The translations under genes were made by a program, and so were the position numbers. From Acridotheres tristis (lineage: Eukaryota > Chordata > Aves > Passeriformes > Sturnidae), in NCBI GenBank assembly GCA_037013685.1, contig CM072886.1, forward strand, positions 87,652,422-87,716,421: a stretch of DNA of 64,000 bases, read 5' to 3'. The notes below the pieces were generated by a model. It was not told the origin of the DNA, made no database searches, and saw nothing but the letters and a program-made list of their open reading frames with translations. Of the stretch, positions 11,051 through 23,198 are shown one piece after another; within the stretch, counting starts at the first letter, position 1; every line of letters begins with the position of its first letter.

Positions 11051-14000
11051 TTGTGTAATATGAACTCACACTGTGGGAATATGAACATGCAACTTTCTGG
11101 CTTATGACTTATATATAAATGAAATATGTTTTACTCATTAGAATAACAAGAACTTTAATCACATGCATTACTATCTAGGCCACTTAGACTAGAAAAGGAA
11201 TTATGCTAGCTTGGATTTGTATTGCAAAGAAGACACATAGATGACCCTATGGTTCAAAGACAGTTTGTTGCATAGATTTGACTACTTTATGCCTGTTTGC
11301 TAAGCCACAGTCAGAGGTTTATTTTTTCCTTCTAGGGCATAATTATGGGGTTTATCCACTGGTGGTACAAAAAAAAAGATCATAAGGAGTTTCTTGATTT
11401 CATATGGAAGAAATAATAAAGTGACCATTCTCATAAATTTGCAATTAAAGTGGACTATTCCTCACATAACTTATTATCAAGATAAATACCTCACTCTTGT
11501 GGTTATTTACTCATCAGAATCAGAGTTTTTATCAGTATATGCTGTCATTACTAGACATGGCGTTTCCAGGGGTTTTTGCAGGGGAAATCATAAGTAGCTA
11601 TCATGAAATATTTTATTCTAAAAAGGGATGAAATGCATAATTGAGATTAGTATGAAAATTCTAGCTTTAATAAAGGTAAAATTAATATTTAGAAAACTGA
11701 CTTATAAAGAGGGAGAGATGAGGGTAGGTTGTTTCTTTTGTCTTTTTATTTATTGTAAAACCCTGTTTCAGGATAATGATGACATTCTTGACAGCACTTG
11801 ACTGTGTTTATATCTTAAATCCTGATCTTATCCTTACTTTTGTAGCCAGCCAAGGAGTTGGAGAATAAATTTATTAAAGAACATAAAATTCAGAATTATT
11901 ATCATTTCAGAGGACTCAAAACAGATCCATCCTCTCTCTTCCTTAAATCCATATTTTTTAAAAAATCATTTAAATAAAAATCAGAAGAAATGATGCTTTA
12001 AAATGCAAAGAGAGGAAGTCCTCACTGGTATTGTTTTTTTCATCACGTTTCACCTTTGAATAAAGACCCTTGAGAAGGAGAGGTTAGGGAGTGCAGGGTT
12101 ATGGATGTCTGTGGCCTGTGAACTAAGGAAGGGGCTGGAGGGACTAGAAGCAGCATTGGTGTCAAGACAGAAAGGAAAACTTACAGGGAAGGACTGAGAA
12201 ATACACAATGAAGCTTTGTTGCTTTCAAGTCAATGAAGTAATCTAGCAGCTTTCAACAGTTACGTATCTTGCATAAAACAATAGCTCAGCACATCCAGCC
12301 TCCTCACAGTCCTGAACCTCAGCCTTGCTGCCAGGGAAAGCTGCCTCAGCTGCGGGATCTCTTCTGCTGGGAGAGGTTGCAAAACGGTTGCACAACAGTA
12401 GAACAGGGAATCAGCAAAGGTGTTGCTTATGACAGGAGACAAGTTACTAAATAATAACATTTTCTTTGGTGTATATCGGGTTTTGCAGTGAGAATGACAC
12501 AGCTTAGGTGTCATCAAAGTTGGAAGCTTAGCAAACCAGCCTGGTAGTTGAACAAAGAGGAAGCTGAAGGAGATGAGTGCATGCAAACAGCTGAGTGATA
12601 AGGACAATAATGAAAGATGCTCAATACAGTATCTACCAGACTTCAGTGAGGACACTCTAGAATAAAAGAGAATTTGCAACACTGAGCCATGCAGAGAGAA
12701 GAAGGTTACCAGATAGACACGAATTGTTCAGGTAATTGTGGTAACATTTGGCTAAATCTCACAAATGTTCTGTTAAATACAGATTTGCCTTGGTGGATGA
12801 GCTGCATATTGGTCTTTTTCAAAGCTCTTATGAATGTCTGTGTTCCTTGTTGTCTTGGCAGATTAATTAATTGCAGTGACTCTGACGATAATGTATTTTT
12901 CTGTCTCAGGCAAGGGTTACCCCTTGCTCTCATAATTCCTTTGCAAGTCTAGGAGGAAAGTAGCTATGAAATAGAGAGCAGGATTTTAGGTTCCCACCTA
13001 GTGAAGAAATTAGCAAATTTCTATTGGAACCACTGTTGGTATAATTGCAAGAGTTTAGATAATGGTCAAGACAGTTTGGGAATGAGAAAATAGTCAAGAG
13101 GAATATGCATTCTGATGATAATGACACAGAAACTTAAATCAATGCTAATAAAGGGATCTGACCACCATCAGTCTGGTATATCACTTCTTAAACTGGGAGA
13201 CTTGCCATTAACTTGCCTGCTGGGAATTACACCATGTTTCAGAGGTATTTTTTTTATAAATGCTCATGGAAACAGACTTACTACTATATTTTCATTCAAA
13301 GTTGTAATGACTTCTAGTGAAAAAAAAAATAAAAATGTATTTTTAAAAACATGTAGAATATTTAGTGGTGTAAATCATGCCAGTAGAGTGTGCATGAGTT
13401 TCACTTTCAGCAAGTAGTCATAAGTTTTCCATTGGTGACCACTCAATCGACTAAAGTGAAATTTACAAATAAGGCTCAAAATTGGTCACATACAAGCCAC
13501 TTCCTCTGCAATCCTTTAGTGTTCATGGTGTGTTTTGGTATCTGGAAATGAAAAATCTTTGGAAAAGGTACATGCCAGGTACAGCAGCACTCAAATTCAA
13601 AACGTGAGTGCAAAGGCAGAATCAATTCAGCTATTTAAGTAAGAACATGACATACAGTTAATATGACTTCAGAGGAAAAATGTAAATAGGATTAAGAGAT
13701 GAAAAGCAGTAAGGAATGGAAATTGGAGGCCTGTGCTGGATACAGTAGGACTCAATAAGGAAAGATGTTTCCATGTGAACAGTAGGAAATGGTTAATCTG
13801 CTGCAAAGTTATGACACTTCCAAAACTCTATACTTTGCACTCCTATCTCATCATGTAATATATCCTCTGAGATGTATCATACCAACACTGATATTTCAAT
13901 GTGCCAAAAATGAGCTTGGTGTGGACTAATTCCCTCACCTACATCCCCATGAAGCTTTAGAAAGAAGCACTTATGGAACTGGTATGTGAACTGCCCTGAT

Positions 14001-14302
14001 GAAGTATTTAAGATAATTTTACAAAGCAGTTGGAAGCATGCTCTGTCCTGAGGGCATCAGATCTTATGTGGCAGTGCTCACATAATTATACTAAGATGGA
14101 TTGCCATATCACTCCCTGGGCCTCTGCCTGGAATAAATCCCACATCCAGCTGGAGAAAGAAAAATGTGACTTGCAGGACTGGCATGAATCTTATTACATC
14201 CCAGAACTCTAAAGAGAGACTCAAACCTTTTCAATCACTGATTTCTTTTAAGTGTCACTCAATTCTAGCCTCATCAGATATCAGACTAGTGATACCCACA
14301 TT

Positions 14303-14333
<31 letters not shown>

Positions 14334-14924
14334 TAGCTGAGATATTATTTTTGAGTTGAGCTGTCTCCTGAAATTACCTGTCCCACATCTCTGGTATTCC
14401 TTAAACTGACTGGTTAGACTTAAATTAGTGACATCACATCTATAATTCTGTGACTTTTTCTCAATGTGAGGTACTGCTGCATTTTCTGAGGCTGAGCTTG
14501 CTGTATTTACACCTTACTCCACAAATATATTTTGACAAATTTTCACCAGAGCTTTGGTGACAATGGCAAAAATGCATTGCATAGTTACTGAACAAGTATG
14601 GATTCAAAGCCAGATATAGATCCTTGCAAAAAAAGGTATCTCTCATTATGCTTAAGAGGCAGAAACTCTTTGCAGTTTACAGATGAAAAGCTGTACTAAT
14701 TTAGACTGTAATTCTGTACAGCCACAGAATTCAAATTAAAAATCACCATCTCTCAAAATGTATCGAGATGAAATGTACAGGACAACACTCAGGTTGTAAC
14801 TTGAGTTTTACTCTTCAGCACATAGGAATTGTCAGAATCTGGGTCCTGGCTGGTGTTCCAAGAAAAGAAGCCAAAGACTAAACAGGACTGAGAACAGATT
14901 CTTTCTTCCCTGTAAATAGACAGG
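11051..14924. other. Non-coding DNA, no gene recognised
   Basis: No gene is recognised. A 140-codon open frame on the minus strand (12260-12682) has a Leu/Ser/Cys-rich translation without a recognisable domain. Around 12860-12900 a 'GATTAATTAATTGCAG' stretch with a CpG could be a small regulatory element, but the signal is weak. Confidence 0.55.
14303..14335 (+). repeat. Poly-A followed by AT microsatellite
   Basis: A run of 15 A (14303-14317) is followed directly by an alternating AT tract to about 14335. The A-run plus dinucleotide layout can mark an old retroposed tail, but no element is recognisable upstream. Confidence 0.9.
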
Positions 14925-15180
14925 CTGCAGGCTGCTGGAGCAGTTTAAGATTGCTGATGATAATCAGCATTGTCATGCTCAAAGAATGAAAGAGTCACTT
15001 AATTCTCCAGGTATGCCAAGCACCTTTGACAGTTCCACTGGAGCTTGATGTGTTGTGAAGAACAACTGCACCAAATGCGGGCACATTACTGGATGGATCT
15101 GTTCATTCAGCTGGGAAGAAAAGTCTATGGGAAAGAAGACCAAGACATTAATAAATCTGTATTTCCTTCTATAGTTTACA
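14925..15180. promoter_or_regulatory. Candidate conserved non-coding element
   Basis: This stretch is non-repetitive and motif-rich. It includes 'GATTGCTGATGATAATCAGC', which is partly self-complementary around 14952-14970, 'CACTTAATTCTCC', and an 'AATGCGGGCACATTA' CpG-bearing segment. Its texture resembles conserved vertebrate enhancers more than the surrounding AT-rich filler. No alignment supports this yet. Confidence 0.3.
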
Positions 15181-18100
15181 TTGTGAAAATTTAGACTTTA
15201 CATAATTTAAAACTTTCTCCTTTCTTAAACTCTTTGCCTCCTGTTATGACAGAAGTTATCTAGATAATCTCTAGTGGATTTGCCTTCAGTTCTACTTTTC
15301 AAACAGTAACATAATAGACTATTTGTGTGGTGCAGATTTTTTTCTGTTCCTTTATTATCATTTTAGAAGTGACTTAAGCCTTCTTCTAAAAGAATAAAGA
15401 CTAAAGGTCTTCTTGAAAACAGTAACACTTTCTATGAAATATTTAAGATAAAAAGATCACATTAAATGTATTTCTAAGGTGAAATAATACTATAAAAAAG
15501 AAATAAGAATATTGTTTTCTAAAAATAGAAGCCTAACAAAAACATTATCTGTGTCCTTATCTTCCTTTCTCTCCTCAGCACAAAATATATCCCACTTACA
15601 GCCGGTAGTCTAACCCCAGCTTTCAAACATAACTTTTACATCTAAACAGCCATCAAAATTGACTAGGAAAGTTGTAGTACATCAATTCATTCCTATTTTG
15701 ATACCGATGAAAGCACTGTCAGTCTTGTCTGTACATGTTTGCTCCAGCAGCCCTCTCCTACAGAGGGTGCATCTGGCTCCTGCCTCTCTGGTACAGGTGC
15801 TACGGTGTGATGCCATCTGATGGGACAGGCTTGGAGAGCCTGGAAAAGTCATCACTCCACTGGGTAGAGCTGTTATATTACTGAGCAGTGCAGCTCTAGG
15901 GAAGAATATTCATTGGTCTCCTTTTTAGGCAGTACAAATTGGTCTGTGAGGAGTGCAACAGTGGCCTGTCTTTACTGCCTGCAGATCTTCAGTCAGAGCA
16001 TTGCATTGCATTGCACTGAGTCAAGCTGCACAGCTTTCCTGCTTCAGCAAGGGCTTCTTCCAAACACTGCCACAAGACTGGAGGACTTGCACTGGACTTG
16101 GCAAGTATCAGTGATGCAAAATGAAATAGCTGATGACCTGCTGTCAAGGCATCTTCCTCTCATATGTTGTGGATATGTTGTGGATTGACAAAACCAGGCT
16201 GATGTGTTGCTCTTGCAAGTTCCCCATGAAGAAAAACTGTGTGTACAATTCTACACGCATTGTATAGCTGCAGTAGCCACAGAGCAAACATTGTGATCCA
16301 ATTACAATTTAACTTGTTCTAACACTTATCACTTGAGAAAGTGTCAAGATGTCTCAATAGATCTGAATCAATACATTCCTTTTTTTTGGTTGATCAAATA
16401 TAGTTCAAAATGCAGTTTGACACAGGCCAGATTCTGGCCTATGTATACATGACAACCAAAGGCTCGCTGACACTGAATAATTTTACTTTCCTCAATTTTT
16501 TTACTTGACAGTTTCCTCAGATATTTTTCATCCACCTTTCCACTTCACCACTGGGTTTCATATTTCTCAGAAAAAACTCAAACAGATCCACACTTTTTTT
16601 ACACATATTCCAAACTACAGACTATTAGCCTCAGGGAGATCTTATGCCTTTCCTTCCTTGAACCAGTTTAAACATGGTGAAAGCATTCCTGTTGTGGCCT
16701 TTTTCTCTCATACTGACATGCTCTTAAACCTTTCTGGTTATTTTGTCATGGGAGATTGCAGTATCACTTTGAAAAGTAAAGAATTCAGGAGACAAACACA
16801 GAGAAAATATAAACTACGAAGTCACTAAGTTTCAATAGTAATATGATCAAGCATATCAGAAAAATATTTTATCAAATTAAAAATAATGAGCAAAACTAAA
16901 AACAATAAAAATAAGAACTTACTTGGAAAGTGATTGTTAAGTGACTTTCAGTGTAAAAATTTTGTTTACAAATATTAAATATTTAATCAGGAAATATTAT
17001 TCTGCTGATATGAAAGAATTTATTATGAATTAGTACAATATGAATTTTTTATCATTTCAATGTATTGAGCAAACTGAACTGATTTTGTTTTCACATTAGA
17101 TTGTATCTGCCTATGATAGAATATCTGCATCTCAAAGAAGTTATGTGGACCACTCAGGCTCCAGGAGCTCTTCTCCCTCAGAGGCAAAGCTTCTTGGTGG
17201 GTCCCTGTCTGGGACATGTTGGAAACGACATTTGGTGTGGAAAGAGAAAGTGTGTGAAGAGCAGAGAGCAGTGGGAACCTGGCAGCTCTGAACCACAGCC
17301 CAGAGCGTGCCCTACAGTACCGTGAGGTGCAGGAGGGACAGAATGCTTTCTATCCAACAAACTGAAATGAAAACATTTTGACTCTCTGGTGTTTCAATGC
17401 TTTCTGTTAATAATAAATAAATAAATTATATAATTCAATATTTCTTTAATAAAATTAGGTGTGGTTCCTCGCTCTGAATTTATTGGTGTTTTAAGGTGAA
17501 GGTTGAAATTCATTAGCAGAAATTCTGAAATTTTGACTCTTATTTGACTTCATTTGTGATAAAAAAAAAAGAAAAAAAAAGAAAAAAAGAACTTTATTAC
17601 TTTGTTATGTAATTCTTAAAGTAAAAACTTCCTCTGGAAAACTTCAAGACTGATTTAGATTAAATGTCTTCCTCTACAGCTGACTAACAAAATCCTGTAG
17701 ACATTGAACATGTTTCTTAAGTACATGAACTTCAGCAGAAGTTACATACATAAATCTGAGGTAGGATTCCGTTCATAGCATATGTGGAATATTTTCATAA
17801 ATGCACTAGGTACGTGATAAATGAAAAGCAAGGTCAATCCAAAGGTGAAATAATAACAGAAAAAAAAAAAGAAAAAAAAAAAAAGGCATAATTCCTCTTC
17901 ATACAGCATACTATTTCTTGCCCTTCACACCCTTGAAAATTAGTTTTAAGAAATTCTTGAGATAGTTATTTTCAAAAGCAACTATTGTTTCGCCATGGTC
18001 TTATCCCTTTCTCATTCCTGTGTTTTTCTGTTCACAAAGTAGGACCAAGTAGTCATGAAATAATAAAAGATTTCCTTTCCTTTTTGTATCATTCTAAGTT

Positions 18101-18524
18101 GGGAACCGTGTTTTGTTACAAAATAACAGTGAGATGTTTAGCAGCAATTAATAGTTACACCCTTGCTTATTTACAAAAGAACCTGTTATACTTTTAGTTC
18201 ACATTAAGGTATTCTTTATGGCAGTGGTGTGACCTTTGCCAAGAAAAAAAAAATGCTGAGTCCTATACAACTAGTAACTGATGAGAAAGTGGAATCTTTC
18301 GTTCTGCCAATTACAGACAGTAATTGCCATGTAATGAAGTTAATGTTTTGTAGAATTTACAACCTGATATTAATGGTGTTTCTTTGCCACCCTCTCTTAT
18401 CCAACTTAATTTTTGCCCAGCTTTTTCACTTCAAAAGAAACAGGACAATGTGTGAAGGCTCATTAATTCTATTTAGTTTTGATTTTTTTTTTCCCCTCCC
18501 TTCTTTTCTCCCCGCCTCCTGGAG
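15181..18524. other. Non-coding DNA, no gene recognised
   Basis: No gene is recognised. Moderately GC-rich patches lie at about 15725-15900 and 17140-17350. Open frames at 15913-16188, 16505-16828 and 17101-17325 are unrecognised and lie in unremarkable sequence. A short tandem duplication of an 11-bp unit (ATATGTTGTGG) is at 16162-16183, and a TTGCA pentamer run near 15998-16015. A-rich runs interrupted by G lie at about 17562-17590 and 17860-17885. Confidence 0.55.
17562..17590 (+). repeat. A-rich low-complexity tract
   Basis: Runs of 7 to 10 A are interrupted by single G. A second similar tract lies at about 17860-17885. Both are simple low-complexity DNA. Confidence 0.85.
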
Positions 18525-19050
18525 GTGAAAAAAGAGCCATGCCATCAGGCCTTTAGGTAAACTCTGGTTCATGTAAGGGTGAAAGTTACAGCCTCCACAC
18601 AGCAGCTCGCACCACATAAATGCTCCCCTTTCAATTTCAGCTCAGGCCGTTTAATGGCCATGCCGTTTTATTGCCTTCTTGATCACCAATTACACCACCA
18701 AGAACAATGAGCCCAACACTTAAATGAGGAGGCCTCAAATTTGCCTTCATTTGCCAACGTGTTTCATAGCAACACTTTCTTTGAAAGCGCAGACCGCCTA
18801 ATTACGAGGATGAAGATGGATCAGAGTTTGAAAAAGGCTCTCGGCACCAGAACAATATGCTAACCGAACTGTACTCCCTGTACTCCTACTGTATTATTGT
18901 GACCCCACGCTGCCCTCCTAGCACTCTGCCTGACCTCCTGCCTCCAAGAGGAAGCCGTGCCTGCCCTCCCTATCTCCCGAGTGTCACTGCAGAATTTGGG
19001 AGGGTGCCGCTGAGACTGGTGACAATGGAATCTAGGAAAAATAAATCATA
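18525..19050. promoter_or_regulatory. Candidate conserved non-coding element (strong-looking)
   Basis: This is one of the clearest enhancer-like stretches in the window. It is unique sequence with several retained CpG sites and a dense set of developmental transcription-factor-type cores. These include TTTTATTG (CDX/HOX-like) at 18666-18673, CAATTA at 18687-18692, AACAATG (SOX-like) at 18703-18709 and TAATTA within 'CCTAATTACGAGG' at 18799-18804. The 3' part (about 18880-19020) is more C-rich. A 64-codon open frame (18857-19051, plus) overlaps it, but I see no reason to call it an exon. The call rests on motif content, with no cross-species comparison. Confidence 0.4.
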
Positions 19051-20929
19051 GGACAGAAACTAGACAAATTGAGGAACCACAGGATACCAAAAGCATTTCC
19101 ACGTTATTTTGTTTTGCCGCTAATGGCTGAAAGGAATAAATCAGGATGTGTTAACTCCGGTGTGTGCTTCCCAGAGCAAATGCTAAATGCTTAACTTTCT
19201 TTGTTAGGAACTAATAGCAGAGCTGAGGTATTGTAGATGCTCACTATTCTACCAGGAATTTAAAGGGACTGTTAATACACTAAAAGTAAACACAACTGCA
19301 ATATATCGTAAAGATAAACTAAATGGAATGAAGTTATATACAAGTTCAAGGACTAGAGTTACAGAAATTAAAGATGTTTTCCCTCTTTAAAAATATATAT
19401 TAATAAGAATTTATTGTTCCATATATCTACTTACATAAATCAGTCACCTAACTATTTTGCAGGTTGCTTGCTGCAGAGTGACACTGGAAAAAAATGTTAG
19501 TACTCCAGAATTAAACAATCAGTGTGTTTACTGCACACACTGCACCATCTCCCTCCAATTCTGGTGCTGCCTCATTCTAAGGCATGTGCCACCACAACTA
19601 ATCCACTGAGGTAAAAGTTAGATTACAGAAATTCATCACCATGGGACTATTTATCAAATTACTTTTGGAACCATTCATAAGTATTAACACAGGTAGACTC
19701 AGGTTTTGTAAAGATCTATAAAACTCATGACTTTTTTTTAATGCTGTTTCTTTAGCTTTCCAAATTTTTCCAACTGAAGTTAGTTGATATCTAACCATGT
19801 AAAAAATTATGATTGCAGTTAACTTTACATTCTGTGTGCAGTCCCAGGAAATATCCAGCAGCAGTTAAGGAGTATTTGAAGAATTAGGGCCTTTGTTGAA
19901 GAGTGAAAAAATGTGTGGGCTAATTGTTACAAGAGAATTACACAGTAATAAACACAATTAAACTTTTGCTGCAGGGAAAGAATTAAGATTAATTTTCAAT
20001 TATAACTTTCATGTTTATCTGCCAAGACTCAAAATATGTAAACTTTGCATTATACTAGTGTTAGGCTTTGTACTCTGATTTTCCATATTAAATAAAGCAG
20101 AAAATTCAAAGTTTATGGGCTTGGGTAGCTGGCAACTACTCCATTTTCTCACCGTTACAAAGTGCAACAATAACACAGGAGAACTGCATTTTCTTCATAT
20201 GATCATTTCTTCGTATGATCAAGATTTCAGAAAAGGAAAAGGTAGACCATAAAATCCAGATAAAAACAAAACTTATGTGTTAGAAATATTTTAGTTACAA
20301 TGTTTATTGATTGCATTTAAAAACATCAAAAATTCTAGTAAAAGAGATGCTCAGTGTATTCAAGCTGCAAAAAATTAAAATTATAGTTTGTCTTTCTCCT
20401 GTGCATAAAGATACTATCCAAAATATGGAAAATCCAATGAAAACATTAAAAATGATATATCAGTTTAGGGGTTATGACAGCACATAAATAATATTTTGAA
20501 TAAAAATTATTTTCTTACCTTACTCATAAACACTTGAACATATTTTCCAATACATTCTCAGAATTGACAAATAACATGCAAAAAAATTCAGACACAAAAA
20601 CAGCATATAGGCAATTAAAAAAAATCTAATATCAATTTGGCAAGCTGAAAGACATTTATTGTAATAGGTGCAAACAATTGGATATATAGCACATAAATAA
20701 TAATGTGGAAGGCAGAGGTGCAAGAAGAGAAAGGCATCTTTCAAAATTAAACTGAAACACAGACAACCATAAAATGTTGCAAATTCACTGAGTACAGACC
20801 ATGAGAAGATGACCATGGGGGAATCCTATGCTCCCAGCACAACGTAGACTTTCAGAAAATGCTCTCAAACAATCTGGGTTCCATTACACTTACACAGAAA
20901 GCAACTGAACCAAGATATCTTAAATGCAA
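19051..20929. other. Non-coding AT-rich DNA, no gene recognised
   Basis: No gene is recognised. The stretch at 19860-20060 has several AATTA/CAATTA cores and could hold a weak regulatory element. A 16-bp tandem duplication with one mismatch lies at 20190-20221 (TTTCTTCATATGATCA, then TTTCTTCGTATGATCA). Confidence 0.6.
20190..20221 (+). repeat. 16-bp tandem duplication
   Basis: Unit 1 is at 20190-20205 and unit 2 at 20206-20221. They are identical except for an A/G difference in the middle (CATATG against CGTATG). Confidence 0.9.
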
Positions 20930-21190
20930 AATCAAATGAGAGCTAAATGAGATTTAAATGTCAAATAGCCTCTCTTAAACCATCGCGAATATGTTCTGAG
21001 TGTATGGAAACATCTTGCTTTTATTTTTTTTTTGTGAATTCCAATAGCAGAGCAATTAGGGTGAACAACAGTGCTAAGTAATGTGTTATTGTGATTCAGA
21101 GACTTCATGTCATCACAGGAATGTCAAAACACAGAAGTACCAGACAAGCACAGCAATTGTATTTTAGAGTCAGTTAATTAGAGAATGCTC
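20930..21190. promoter_or_regulatory. Candidate conserved non-coding element
   Basis: Unique sequence with CAATTA at 21053-21058, TTAATTA at 21174-21180, a CpG-bearing 'CCATCGCGAATATG' and a 'GTTATTGTGATTCAGAG' stretch. It is motif-dense relative to its flanks. The call is by texture only. Confidence 0.28.
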
Positions 21191-22284
21191 AGAGTTTTTA
21201 AATTAACCTTTCTGATCTTATAATTCTCATTTTAATGTAAACTTAAACGTGTTTTAAGTAAATACATGCATAAATATTTGAGACTTTGAAATCTACCAGG
21301 GATATGCTGTACCTCTAAGGCCAGTTCTGAGAAGAACTCTCCCTGGAGACAAGAGTCTAGTAGGGGCTGTACTTTGAAAACTGCAGCAAGATAGCTTCCA
21401 TGAGCTAAAAGACACTCCAAAATGAAGTTTAAAACATTATTGTCAAACTCAACTCTAATGCTTGCTGGTAAAAATAAGTGCTTTGTCTTCTGAGCTTTTT
21501 GATTGCTTGGCTGATGAAAATGTAAGGACTTGCATCTGTAAGCAGAGGGCACAAACTCTCCTCATGATGCATTTAGCTTCAGAAGTCAGTGCGTTGAAAT
21601 CCAAACTTGTTTGCCAGATATTTTAATTTGTCTACAGCTGTCCTTGTGGGCAGGGTGGGGCAGATGAAAGCATCCTGATGCAGAACTCTTTCCCAAGCTA
21701 CAGCTGGCAGGTTGGCTCAGACATCTGCGAGTGTCTGTGCACTGGAGTGTGTGGTTAAGCCAGAGAGGGAGGGAGAAAACAATATTGAAAAGACAAATGT
21801 TTAGAAATTATTTCACTTGTCTGGTATGTAATTTGGTTTTGACTTACGAACATGTTGGGCTTTTCTAACTGTAGGAATTCATCAGAAGCAATACTTTGAG
21901 GGGAGGTTTTTATTTTCTATCTTCCAAGCTGCATTGATACCCAATGGAACATGCAAATATTCAGCAGCTTCCCATCACAAAAGTATTAGAGCAAAACATT
22001 TGCTCTTGTATGGTTGTGAATTTTCTTGGCAGAGAAAGTAGGATCTGTGTGGTAATTGGCATAGTCTTTTCTTTTTTCCCTTTTGCCTTTTTTTCCTGGT
22101 AAAGAGGGCTACCTCAAAGTGCTGACATGGGACTTCATTTTGTTGTGTGCTACTCAACAAATCATTGTCATAAGAACTCATGAGAAACCTCCTATGGATT
22201 CTGATCTTTGCTTTAAAAGAGCATGTTTTTAGGGAGCATTATGACCACAATGCCAAGGTGAAAGAAATCTGAAAAGAGACTAGT
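21191..22284. other. Non-coding DNA, no gene recognised
   Basis: No gene is recognised. A modestly GC-rich segment is at about 21640-21770. The open frame on the minus strand at 21232-21552 is unrecognised. Confidence 0.55.
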
Positions 22285-23198
22285 TAAAAACTGGCCAGAC
22301 TTCGTGGCTCAAAGGACCATAATCAATGGCTCAATATCTAACTAGCAAGCAATGAGCAACACGGGACTGATCTTGTTCAGCTGGTTGACTAAAACCACAG
22401 TATGATAGAAGCAAAGTTGCAGATACTAAACTGGAGACAAGGATGGAAATTAGCCATAGAGCTTTAGTCCAGAGTGATACTGAGATATTTGAAGTTTAGG
22501 TCAACAGAAACCTCCTCAAGTTCAGTGAGGAGATACGCAAAGTTCTGCACCTGTAGCAAGTGGGCACCATTTTAGAACCAACAAACTTAATATCAGCCCA
22601 AGTGAAAGCCCATGAGGTTACAATGGAGATCAAACAGAACTGGAGTTAACAGTGCAGTCTCTTCACAAATGGTATATGCCACAGCTGTTTAGTTTTGGCC
22701 AGCCTTGTGCAAAAGAATTGTTGAAAAACTCCCAAGAGCCCAGTAGCAGGGTATCAAGACAATTAGGAGTATTAATAAGTCTGTGGTACAGCCTGAAGGG
22801 AAATATTGAGTAGAGCTTAATCCAGAATACAGGAGTCAGAGGGCAGGAATCTGCGAGCAGCCTGCACCTGGATGAAGGACAGTTCTGAGGATAATGGAGC
22901 CAGGGGCTTTTTAGCAGTGACAAATGATATTACAGGGAGAAATGATGGCATGTAATGATTTGGGATATTCAGACTGGATATTTGAAAAAGTATTCTCCAC
23001 TAAGACAGTAGAGTAAAACTAAAACAGAATGATCAGCCGAATGGTACCCAAAGGTATAGTAGAATCTCCATCCTTGAAAAGTTCACAAAACTTGGCTGGA
23101 AACTTGGTGACCGGATCTAGTGTTGGCAGTATTCATCCCTTCACTGGGACTAGATGATCGCCAGAGCTCCCTACTAACCAGCATTTCTATGGTTTTAT
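22285..23198 (+). mobile_element. CR1 LINE, old degraded copy (partial ORF2 RT plus 3' end)
   Basis: The order of CR1 landmarks on the plus strand is intact although heavily mutated. 'ATCAATGGCTCAATATCTAA' (about 22321-22340) is the CR1 'gtcaatggctcaatgtc' block between RT motifs. 'AGCAAAGTTGCAGATACTAA' (22410-22429) is the active-site block. 'GTTCTGCACCTGTAGCA' (about 22541) is the 'aaggtcctgcacctgg' block. The 3' end has 'GAATCTCCATCCTTGAAAAG' (about 23063) and 'GACTAGATGATCGCCAGAG', finishing with 'TTTCTATGGTTTTATGA'. The active-site aspartate pair (FADD) is reduced to a single aspartate (VAD) by loss of one codon. The reading frame is broken throughout. It looks older than the copy that starts at 25153. 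Confidence 0.85.

Noticed and set aside
12260..12682. 140-codon open frame on the minus strand
   Set aside because: Leu/Ser/Cys-rich translation without domain features. An overlapping plus-strand frame exists as well.
15766..15782. CTACAGAGGGTGC as a CTCF site
   Set aside because: Too many departures from the CTCF core, with an extra base between the conserved blocks.
16001..16015. TTGCA pentamer run as a CRISPR or satellite array
   Set aside because: Only about three units with no spacers; a simple microsatellite.
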